From NCBI GenBank assembly GCA_020852155.1, contig JADZBJ010000138.1, positions 1-10,073 of the forward strand: 10,073 bases of DNA, read 5' to 3'. Positions 1-6,025 of the stretch are shown piece after piece (position 1 is the stretch's first letter; every line of letters starts with the position of its first letter). The notes beneath the pieces are model-generated. The model was given only the letters and a program-made list of their open reading frames with translations, did not search any database and had not been told where the DNA came from. This stretch comes from Saprospiraceae bacterium. Its GTDB lineage: Bacteria > Bacteroidota > Bacteroidia > Chitinophagales > Saprospiraceae. A program made the translations under genes and the position numbers.

Positions 1-1
1 A

Positions 2-853
2 GAATACTACATTGCACTTTCTCAGGAGTATTTGAAGGAAAACAATGTCAAAAGAGCGCAGACAGCAATGCGCACAGTATTGCAAATTGACAAGACTAAC
101 GCCATAGCGAATCAGTTACTTCAAAGCACATACAGCCTTTCAGCGCCTGTCGAACTGGATATCTGGACGGGTTATTCCAAAACAGGCGAAATCGGGAGTT
201 TCAACTTGCGCACGGTACAACTATCAGGTCAGGTCGCTCCCAAGTGGCGGATGTTTGCCAAATACGACAATTCCCTGACGCTCGATCTGGCATCGTTGGT
301 TCGCACCAACCAGGCCGCACAGGCTTTCGCTTTGGGTGCAATAACCCCGGTCAGTCATCAATGGACGAGTCGCCTGGAATACGGCGTTCGGCTGTTGCCA
401 TCCAATATCACACAACATATTTTCAGTACAGAACAAGTGTGGTTTCTGCCGGGCCGTTACAGCCTTAAAGGAGGCGGTTTCTTTGGCGCGGGCCGGCAAG
501 TCAACCGCGAGTGGTTGTCTTATGTGAGTATTCGTATTCCTGTCACATCGGGATTTTCTTTAGAGCCTTATTATTTTTACTCAAAGGTTCAGGATGCACC
601 CAAAGCAGAAAACCGCTGGATGTTAAACGGCCAGTTAAAAAATCCGCGCGGTTTTGAAATCAATCTGGGGGCGTTATACGGCAAGGCAGGCGTATCTTAT
701 GAAGTAGTTGACAACGACATTTTTGGCGCATACATAACAGGGCTGGCGCCGTTTAGCAAATTCGTCTGGGGCATGGCCTCTGTACGATATGAAAAAGCGC
801 CCTTCAATACCCGGCTAACAGCCATGACACTGGGTATAAAAATCAGGGTATAG
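2..853 (+). CDS. TPR plus outer-membrane beta-barrel protein, YaiO-like (5' end outside window)
   Basis: The reading frame is open from the left edge to a TAG at 851-853, so this is the C-terminal 283 residues of a longer protein. The first ~40 residues are helical and TPR-like (an Ala/Leu-patterned helix pair around RAQTAMRTVLQIDKTNAIAN). From about residue 50 to the end there is a series of short amphipathic beta strands rich in Tyr, Trp, Phe and Gly, separated by polar turns, as in outer-membrane barrels. TPR followed by a barrel, next to a family 2 glycosyltransferase, matches the YaiO group: E. coli yaiO lies beside the glycosyltransferase gene yaiP. By inference it helps export or modify a surface polysaccharide at the outer membrane. 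The last residue is Val rather than the usual Phe or Trp, which is slightly atypical. A signal peptide cannot be seen because the N-terminus is missing. The barrel assignment is fairly safe; the YaiO label is tentative. Confidence 0.72.
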   Translation, partial: EYYIALSQEYLKENNVKRAQTAMRTVLQIDKTNAIANQLLQSTYSLSAPVELDIWTGYSKTGEIGSFNLRTVQLSGQVAPKWRMFAKYDNSLTLDLASLVRTNQAAQAFALGAITPVSHQWTSRLEYGVRLLPSNITQHIFSTEQVWFLPGRYSLKGGGFFGAGRQVNREWLSYVSIRIPVTSGFSLEPYYFYSKVQDAPKAENRWMLNGQLKNPRGFEINLGALYGKAGVSYEVVDNDIFGAYITGLAPFSKFVWGMASVRYEKAPFNTRLTAMTLGIKIRV

Positions 854-927
854 TAACCCTTGATTTACTGACGTCGCCATCCGGGGCTTTCCGGCCATCT
901 TTTCCATTCAATTTCCTTCTTTACATC

Positions 928-2796
928 ATGACTGATATCCGTCAACTCGACGCGGTACTGCCTTCCTATGCTGTGCCCGCATTTAATAAAAAACGCCCGG
1001 CAAGTGCGTTGTCCAGTGATCGCCCAATGGCGTTATCGCCCAATCCGGCCATGTATATCACCATTTTTAGCGCCTGGATTTTTGCATTGCTGTGGTTTCA
1101 GCCCCGGTTGCTGATGTTACTGGATATGGCGTATGATATTCCCAGCCGCATAACGCTTTGGTTGTTCATTATCTTTATTGACTTCGCCTGGTTGTATGGC
1201 ATGTACAACATCAGTGTTGTGATGTTTGCCATTTACTACCGTTTTTTTCAAAAAACCAAACCGATTGTCAGCGCTGAAGCCTTGACCAGCACCGACGATC
1301 TGCCCCCCATCGCCATTCTGTACACCACCTGCAATGACTTTGTCGAGGAAAGTGTTTTGTCATGCCTCCGGCAGGATTATCCGAATTTTAAGGTCTATAT
1401 TCTGGATGATTCATCGCAACTGGCTTATCAGGAACAAATTGACGCATTTGCAGCGCAGCATACAGAGTTGGTTCAGGTTGTTCGCCGACCCGACCGAAAA
1501 GCATTCAAGGCTGGCAATATGAACTACGGTCTGGCGCATGTTGCCAAGGAGCCTTATTTCGCCATTGCTGATGCCGACGAAATTCTGGCGACGGATTTTC
1601 TGCGAAAAACGGTGGCTGTTCTGGAATCCGATCCGACATGCGGGTTTGTTCAGGCCAATCACAGGGCCAATCCTGACAGCCCAAGTCCGCTGGCCCGCGA
1701 TCTGGGCACAGGCATTGACATTCACTGGAAATGGTACCAGCCCCTGAGGAATGAATACGGTTTTGTCATGTTTCTGGGGCATGGGGCGCTGCTTCGCCGC
1801 GATGTGTGGGAAAAAATCGGCGGCTTCCCGGATCTTGTCAGCGAAGACCTTGGATTTGCCATTCACGCCCGCGAACTGGGTTATCGCGGACGTTTTCTGG
1901 AAGATGTTGTTTGTTTTGAAGATTTCCCGGATAGTGTCCGGGCGTTTCGCATTCGCCACATGAAATGGACGCGCGGCACTTCCGAGTTTTTAAAGAAAAA
2001 GATGGGATGGCTTATTCGTGCGAAAAACATTTCCTGGACAGAAAAACTGGATATACTCTTTCCGACGCTCAACCTTCCATTGACGCTGGTGTATTTTCTG
2101 TTTATGTTGAATGCCAACCTGGCACTACCCTACTTTTTCGGGTTTGATCAGGATATTACCTTCGTCGTTGGCGGCCAGGAATTCAGTATGCCGATTATTA
2201 CGCTGGATACGCGTTTTCAGGTCATTTATGGCTGGGATTTTTACTTGATTACGCTGTTGACATTTTTTGCGCCAGTCTTGTCATTTATCGTTGCCTTAGC
2301 GTCGAAGCCACTCCGTTTGTTCAAATTTTTAAGTCATAGTACAGCGCTATACGCGGCATTGACGCCGCTGTCCAGTATCGGCGTACTGGCTTATCTGATA
2401 TCTGGGAAAGCCATCTTTCTGGTGACGGGCGATGCTAAGCAATCGGAACACCAACAGCATAATAAAGGTCGGGGTGGCCTTAAAGCCATTCGAGGCGGCT
2501 GGCAATCCTTTCTGAGCAAAAGTCATCCTGACACATCGCTGGTGCAGGGTTTTGAAATCCTGACCGGACTTGGATTTCTGGCGGCGGCATTCGTCATGTT
2601 TCAGATTTCCTTTATTGGGCTGTGTCTGGCCTTTGTGCTTTTACCCATACTGCATCATTATTCATGGGGTGAAAGCCGTTTCATCAGGAGCATCGTATAT
2701 GTACCCTTCCTCCTTATTATTATAGGTGTACTACTTTCCGGATTCAGTGTATTTGGCATGAAGGCTGTATTTTTCGGATATGGGTTTCATTTTTAA
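928..2796 (+). CDS. Membrane-bound family 2 glycosyltransferase, cellulose-synthase-like
   Basis: This 622-residue inner-membrane enzyme should transfer sugars from a nucleotide-sugar donor to a growing polysaccharide. Two hydrophobic segments (about 42-60 and 74-103) precede a cytoplasmic GT-A domain (about 125-360). The expected catalytic landmarks are in order: Asp pair in ILDDS (160-161), DAD metal-binding motif (215-217), SED catalytic-base motif (305-307), and RHMKW (343-347) where processive enzymes have QxxRW. Membrane segments follow at about 375-403, 434-458, 470-497, 541-575 and 587-610. FLVTGDAK (497-504) resembles the FxVTxK gating-loop motif of BcsA. No PilZ domain is visible. 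The gene starts 74 bp after the beta-barrel gene on the same strand, so the two are probably co-transcribed. No Shine-Dalgarno sequence precedes the ATG, as is usual in Bacteroidota; Met34 is a possible alternative start. Family is certain; donor, product and processivity are unknown. Confidence 0.92.
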   Translation: MTDIRQLDAVLPSYAVPAFNKKRPASALSSDRPMALSPNPAMYITIFSAWIFALLWFQPRLLMLLDMAYDIPSRITLWLFIIFIDFAWLYGMYNISVVMFAIYYRFFQKTKPIVSAEALTSTDDLPPIAILYTTCNDFVEESVLSCLRQDYPNFKVYILDDSSQLAYQEQIDAFAAQHTELVQVVRRPDRKAFKAGNMNYGLAHVAKEPYFAIADADEILATDFLRKTVAVLESDPTCGFVQANHRANPDSPSPLARDLGTGIDIHWKWYQPLRNEYGFVMFLGHGALLRRDVWEKIGGFPDLVSEDLGFAIHARELGYRGRFLEDVVCFEDFPDSVRAFRIRHMKWTRGTSEFLKKKMGWLIRAKNISWTEKLDILFPTLNLPLTLVYFLFMLNANLALPYFFGFDQDITFVVGGQEFSMPIITLDTRFQVIYGWDFYLITLLTFFAPVLSFIVALASKPLRLFKFLSHSTALYAALTPLSSIGVLAYLISGKAIFLVTGDAKQSEHQQHNKGRGGLKAIRGGWQSFLSKSHPDTSLVQGFEILTGLGFLAAAFVMFQISFIGLCLAFVLLPILHHYSWGESRFIRSIVYVPFLLIIIGVLLSGFSVFGMKAVFFGYGFHF

Positions 2797-2810
2797 ATCA
2801 GCCAATGATG

Positions 2811-2929
2811 TAGGAGTTATGAGATATGAGTTATGAGTTAGGAGTTGACCACCAGAGCACAATGATGAAAAAAACTCATAACTCATAACTCCTAACTCAT
2901 ATTTCCTAACCCATATCTCCTAACCCCTC
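2811..2929. repeat. Inverted clusters of a TAKGAGT heptamer between convergent genes
   Basis: The left arm (2811-2845) is five tandem 7-bp units: TAGGAGT, TATGAGA, TATGAGT, TATGAGT, TAGGAGT. The right arm (2874-2929) is about eight units of the complementary type: ACTCATA twice, ACTCCTA, ACTCATA, then increasingly degenerate TTTCCTA, ACCCATA, TCTCCTA and ACCCCTC. The arms can pair in more than one register. Positions 2811-2832 pair with 2873-2894 over 22 bp with one mismatch, leaving a 40-nt loop; 2832-2846 pair with 2887-2901 over 15 bp perfectly. The strong potential hairpin between two converging genes could end transcription from both sides or stabilise 3' ends, but no clear T-tract follows, so that is inference. 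The right arm runs into the 3' end of the aminotransferase gene (stop at 2906-2908). Similar short heptamer tandem repeats are known in cyanobacteria (STRR-type). Confidence 0.85.
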
Positions 2930-4087
2930 AAGTATAATCTGACATGAGCGGTCAATTTCATCCATACCTATTGTTAGCGGCGGGGCGATACGAAGGCTTT
3001 GGTCGTTAAACAAAAACCAATCGGTGATTACGCCTTGTTCAATGCAATGTGCAATCACACGCTGCACCAGCAATGCATCACCCAAATCAACGGCCAGCCA
3101 AAGACCAAACGAACGCAGTTCCCGAATCAGGGGGTGCTGAAGGTTTTGCCTGAAACGGGCCTCTTTTTCGGGTACAGCCTTCAGTAGATCGCCCTGTAAC
3201 AACACCTCCAGGGTAGCCAGGCCCGCTGCCGCAGAAACCGGATGCCCGCCGAATGTGGTTATATGCCCCAGTACAGGGTCATGCGAGAGGGTTTGCATGA
3301 TGGCTTTAGGGGCGACAAATGCACCGAGTGGCATGCCGCCGCCGAATCCTTTGGCGAGCAGTAAAACATCCGGTATTACATCGAAATGTTCGAATGCAAA
3401 TAGTCGGCCTGTTCGGCCAAAACCGGCCTGTATCTCATCCAGAATCAGCAGTGCGCCTGTTGCTGTACAACGCTGGCGGAGCGCCTGAAGCCAGGCCTTT
3501 TTCGCAGGGATGATTCCCGCTTCGCCTTGTATGGTCTCTACGATGACGGCTGCGGTCTGCTCCGTAATCAGCGATAGATCGGCTTCCTCATTAAAATTGA
3601 TGTGGTGTATATCTGGCAGTAACGGTCGGAATGCCCGAGTAAAATCGTCGGGCATCATAAGGCTGGCAGCGCCCTGCGTACTGCCGTGGTAGGCACGGCG
3701 GCAAGCCACAAACGATGTGCGGCCGGTATATCGTTTCGCCAGTTTCATCGCGCCTTCCGTTGCTTCGGCCCCTGAATTGACCAGGTAAACAGAATCAAGC
3801 GGAGCGGGCAGGTTGTCACTAAGCAAGGTAGCCAACTGTACCTGAGGCGCCAACACAAACTCTCCATACACCAGCGTATGCCAGTATCGGTTGAGTTGCT
3901 GTTCGACCGCCTGCTGCACATATGGATGGCGATGCCCCAAAACGCTGGGGCCAATACCCGAAATCAGATCGAGATAAGCTTTCCCTTCCCGATCATACAG
4001 GTACAAGCCGTGGGCCTTTTCAATCTGCAATGCCATTGGAGCGTGTGAAGTTTGGGCGATATGCTGAAAAAAATAATGTCGCAACAT
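2906..4087 (-). CDS. Class III PLP-dependent aminotransferase (ornithine/acetylornithine-type family)
   Basis: The 393-residue product is a fold-type I, pyridoxal-phosphate enzyme that should move an amino group between an amine or amino acid and a 2-oxo acid. Family marks in order: NSGAEATEGAMKLAK (104-118, cofactor phosphate region), YHGSTQGA (133-140), DEIQAGFGRTG (217-227, with the Asp that contacts the pyridine nitrogen), LLAKGFGGGMPLGA (243-256) with Lys246 as the Schiff-base lysine, and TTFGGHPVSAAA (277-288). Its length is normal for the acetylornithine/ornithine/4-aminobutyrate group. Bacteroidota carry a closely similar protein often labelled 'aspartate aminotransferase family'; the true substrate cannot be read from sequence. 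I chose the ATG at 4087; an in-frame TTG at 4099 is less likely. The last residues (EGLGDMG) and the stop are encoded by the heptamer repeat, so the C-terminal tail is repeat-derived. No partner biosynthetic gene is adjacent. Confidence 0.93.
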   Translation of the reverse strand: MLRHYFFQHIAQTSHAPMALQIEKAHGLYLYDREGKAYLDLISGIGPSVLGHRHPYVQQAVEQQLNRYWHTLVYGEFVLAPQVQLATLLSDNLPAPLDSVYLVNSGAEATEGAMKLAKRYTGRTSFVACRRAYHGSTQGAASLMMPDDFTRAFRPLLPDIHHINFNEEADLSLITEQTAAVIVETIQGEAGIIPAKKAWLQALRQRCTATGALLILDEIQAGFGRTGRLFAFEHFDVIPDVLLLAKGFGGGMPLGAFVAPKAIMQTLSHDPVLGHITTFGGHPVSAAAGLATLEVLLQGDLLKAVPEKEARFRQNLQHPLIRELRSFGLWLAVDLGDALLVQRVIAHCIEQGVITDWFLFNDQSLRIAPPLTIGMDEIDRSCQIILEGLGDMG

Positions 4088-4145
4088 GCTGATTACCAAT
4101 TTTTTACAATTTCATCTTTATCAATTTAATAAAAAATGATGCGTG

Positions 4146-4196
4146 AATATTGCCAATATTGCAGGCAGTTGCAATATATTTGTAGCTACAAGCAAC
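4146..4196. promoter_or_regulatory. Operator-like cluster of direct and inverted repeats
   Basis: AATATTGC occurs twice in direct order 9 bp apart (4146-4153 and 4155-4162), and its core returns inverted as GCAATAT (4171-4177), giving a 7-bp stem with an 8-nt loop. Just downstream lies a perfect 12-bp palindrome, TTGTAGCTACAA (4180-4191), and GTTGC (4168-4172) faces GCAAC (4192-4196). The cluster lies about 60-110 bp upstream of the aminotransferase start and overlaps a promoter candidate on the other strand. Such an arrangement fits binding of a dimeric regulator controlling one or both genes. The regulator is unknown and the function is inference. Confidence 0.35.
4149..4182 (+). promoter_or_regulatory. 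Candidate Bacteroidota promoter, distal
   Basis: ATTG (4149-4152) followed after 22 bp by TATATTTG (4175-4182) matches the Bacteroidota housekeeping pattern TTTG-N17-23-TAnnTTTG. The -7 element is an exact match and the -33 element matches three of four bases. It would leave a leader of about 225 nt before the ATG at 4414. It overlaps the palindrome at 4180-4191, so a bound regulator could block it. Short AT-rich matches arise by chance, hence the low score. Confidence 0.3.
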
Positions 4197-4304
4197 TATA
4201 GGCGCAGGCTTTTTAATCTTTCCATTTTCAACGGCACCCTTTCAGATCTTTCCTGAACAAACACTATTTTGCCACTGCCTGCCCCCTTTCTTTTCCAATC
4301 TCCT

Positions 4305-4334
4305 TTTGGAGTGTTGATTTTTAATCTATTTTAG
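4305..4334 (+). promoter_or_regulatory. Candidate Bacteroidota promoter, proximal to the helical-protein gene
   Basis: TTTG (4305-4308), an 18-bp spacer and TATTTTAG (4327-4334) fit TTTG-N17-23-TAnnTTTG with one mismatch in the -7 element. Transcription would begin near 4340, about 70 nt before the ATG at 4414. Spacing and position are better than those of the distal candidate. No experimental support. Confidence 0.38.
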
Positions 4335-4400
4335 TTCGAAGTGTCTGGCGTTTTAGCCCGGAATGGCAACGCTATACTTAATCTTTCAAATCCATTTTTC

Positions 4401-4404
4401 AGGA
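4401..4404 (+). promoter_or_regulatory. Possible ribosome binding site deciding the start at 4414
   Basis: AGGA lies nine bases before the ATG at 4414, whereas the upstream in-frame ATG at 4363 has no purine-rich site at a workable distance. This favours the downstream start. Bacteroidota often do without such sites, so the argument is modest. Confidence 0.4.
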
Positions 4405-4413
4405 TTTTATCTC

Positions 4414-5949
4414 ATGAATGAGCTGATTCAACTCACCCAACAGGTTACCCCTGCCATGCTGAATTCAAGCGGCATATCACGTCTCATCTTTGAACCAGGC
4501 TCAAAGATGGAACAATTATACCTGTTCATCGCCAACAACAAAGTGTCAACCGACGAAGCGGCATCACAATTGATGTATCCCGGGGAAGCGGCCAGTTCGA
4601 AATTTATCAATTTGAAAGAACGGGTAAAGGAGCGTTTGTTGAATGCTTTGTTCATGTTTGACAATAAAATGTCACGCAGTAATGAGCGGCAAAAAGCCTA
4701 TTACGACTGTCAGAAAAAACTGTCGGCAGCGATGATCCTTCAATCGCGCAATGCCAGGAGCCTGACAGTCAGTATTCTGGAAGATTTGTTGCGACAGACA
4801 CGCAATTACGAATTTACGGACCTGAGTATGTTTATCCTGTCGAGCCTTCGATTACATTACGGTTCGGTGGAAGGGAATAAAGCCAAATACGAGATGTATC
4901 GGCAACTCTATGCTGAAACAGAGGCGTTGTACATTCTTGAAAACAAAGCGGAGGATTTATATACCCAACTGTTGACGGGATGTATCAGCAGCAAATCAGA
5001 CAAATATCTGATTACAGAGAAAGCCAAAGCGCACTATGCTGAACTGGAGGCTGAACTGGCCAAACATACATCGTTCAAGTTACATCTGTCGGCAAGGATG
5101 ATACAAATCCTGTCATACGACGGGCCGGAACGAAATCAGCAAATTGCGGCAGCGTGTCATGATGCCATTGATTTTTTCCGCTCTAAAAAGTTTGTCAGCC
5201 GCACTGCCCTCCAGGTATTTCAATATCAACTGGTGTTGTGCTATATCCAAAATCGGGATTATGTAGCAGGTCGTCTGGCGCTCCAGGATTATGAAACGGC
5301 CTTTGAACCTGACAGCATTGGCTGGTTCAAACTTCAGGAACTGACCTTCCTGCTCAATATGCATACTGGCCGCTATGAGGAGGCTGTGCAATTGACCAAA
5401 TCATGCAGAGAGCGGTTCCAAACGGTGAAAATGCCGACATTTATCACTGAAATATGGCAGATTTATTATGCCTATGCGCAATACATGTGCATGATAAGCC
5501 ACAATGTGAAATCTTCGGCCAAGGAAACCAACCTGAAACTCTTGCTGCATACGCCAAAGTTTTCGCAGGATAAACGCGGCATGAATATTCCGATACTGAT
5601 TATTCAGTTCTTGTACAACCTGAGCGATCAGAATTACAACCAGAGTATTGACAGGATTGAAGCGCTCGCCAAATATTGCTCACGTTACTTGCGCAACGAC
5701 GAAACATTTCGGAGCAATTGCTTCCTGCGTATGCTGATTCAGATTCCGGGCGTACACTTTCAACGCGACCTGGTTATTCAAAAAACAGCAAAATTACGCC
5801 AGCAATTGAATACTGTTCCATTGGAAATGATCAATCAATCGCACGAAATTGAAATAATTCCATACGAAGTACTCTGGGATGCTGTGGTGGAAAACCTGCC
5901 TAAACAGCAATTTAAAACACAACACAAACGGGGCAGAAAAGTAGCCTGA
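4414..5949 (+). CDS. Uncharacterised helical protein with TPR-like stretches
   Basis: I do not recognise the family. From the ATG at 4414 the product is 511 residues with no signal peptide and no membrane segment, so it is probably cytoplasmic. It is mostly alpha-helical throughout. Two stretches look like TPR-type helix pairs: about 269-294 (YQLVLCYIQNRDYVAGRLAL) and 304-327 (LLNMHTGRYEEAVQL). The N-terminal part (31-125) contains charged helices with many Lys, Arg and Glu, and the protein ends in a basic tail (KRGRKVA). No enzyme motif, zinc site or DNA-binding motif was seen. An in-frame ATG at 4363 would add 17 residues, but AGGA in front of 4414 favours the shorter form. The gene lies 76 bp before the giant repeat protein on the same strand, so shared transcription is possible, but no functional link is proven. 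A scaffold or protein-interaction role is only a guess from the helical-repeat character. Confidence 0.8.
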   Translation: MNELIQLTQQVTPAMLNSSGISRLIFEPGSKMEQLYLFIANNKVSTDEAASQLMYPGEAASSKFINLKERVKERLLNALFMFDNKMSRSNERQKAYYDCQKKLSAAMILQSRNARSLTVSILEDLLRQTRNYEFTDLSMFILSSLRLHYGSVEGNKAKYEMYRQLYAETEALYILENKAEDLYTQLLTGCISSKSDKYLITEKAKAHYAELEAELAKHTSFKLHLSARMIQILSYDGPERNQQIAAACHDAIDFFRSKKFVSRTALQVFQYQLVLCYIQNRDYVAGRLALQDYETAFEPDSIGWFKLQELTFLLNMHTGRYEEAVQLTKSCRERFQTVKMPTFITEIWQIYYAYAQYMCMISHNVKSSAKETNLKLLLHTPKFSQDKRGMNIPILIIQFLYNLSDQNYNQSIDRIEALAKYCSRYLRNDETFRSNCFLRMLIQIPGVHFQRDLVIQKTAKLRQQLNTVPLEMINQSHEIEIIPYEVLWDAVVENLPKQQFKTQHKRGRKVA

Positions 5950-6025
5950 TCGTAACAGGCAGCGTTCAAAATAGGCGGCGTATCTTCGGGGGACTTATAT
6001 CCTTTCACCCTTTTACTCCGATCTT

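Larger units (their letters stand above)
4088..4413. other. Divergent intergenic region, 326 bp, no gene seen
   Basis: This gap separates the minus-strand aminotransferase from the plus-strand helical protein, so it should hold promoters for both. The part next to the aminotransferase (4097-4137) is very AT-rich; I found no convincing TAnnTTTG element on the minus strand. The middle holds a cluster of short repeats (4146-4196), and two plus-strand promoter candidates are listed separately. A small imperfect hairpin, CAATCTCC TTTT GGAGTGTTG (4296-4316), is followed by ATTTTTAAT; it could be a weak attenuator but overlaps the better promoter candidate, so I do not call a terminator. An in-frame ATG at 4363 could extend the downstream protein by 17 residues. 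No tRNA-like or riboswitch-like structure was recognised. Confidence 0.7.

Noticed and set aside
882..895. Hairpin CCGGGGCTTTCCGG after the beta-barrel gene as a terminator
   Set aside because: The stem is 4 bp and is not followed by a clear T-tract (GCCATCTTTTCC), and the downstream gene probably belongs to the same transcript.
1411..1959. A 182-codon open frame on the minus strand within the glycosyltransferase gene
   Set aside because: It is fully covered by the catalytic domain of a well-supported gene, and its translation shows no domain or membrane pattern.
2811..2929. CRISPR array
   Set aside because: Units are only 7 bp, contiguous and without spacers, and the two arms are inverted relative to each other; no cas gene is near.
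4296..4325. Intrinsic terminator in the divergent intergenic region
   Set aside because: The stem is only 4 bp before a mismatch, the following T-run is short and interrupted, and the site overlaps a better promoter candidate.
4363..4413. Start of the helical protein at the upstream ATG 4363
   Set aside because: No ribosome-binding-like site precedes it, while ATG 4414 has AGGA nine bases upstream; the extra 17 residues do not form a convincing signal peptide. It is not excluded.
5950..6025. Terminator or promoter between the helical protein and the adhesin
   Set aside because: No stem with a T-run and no TAnnTTTG element could be found in these 76 bases.
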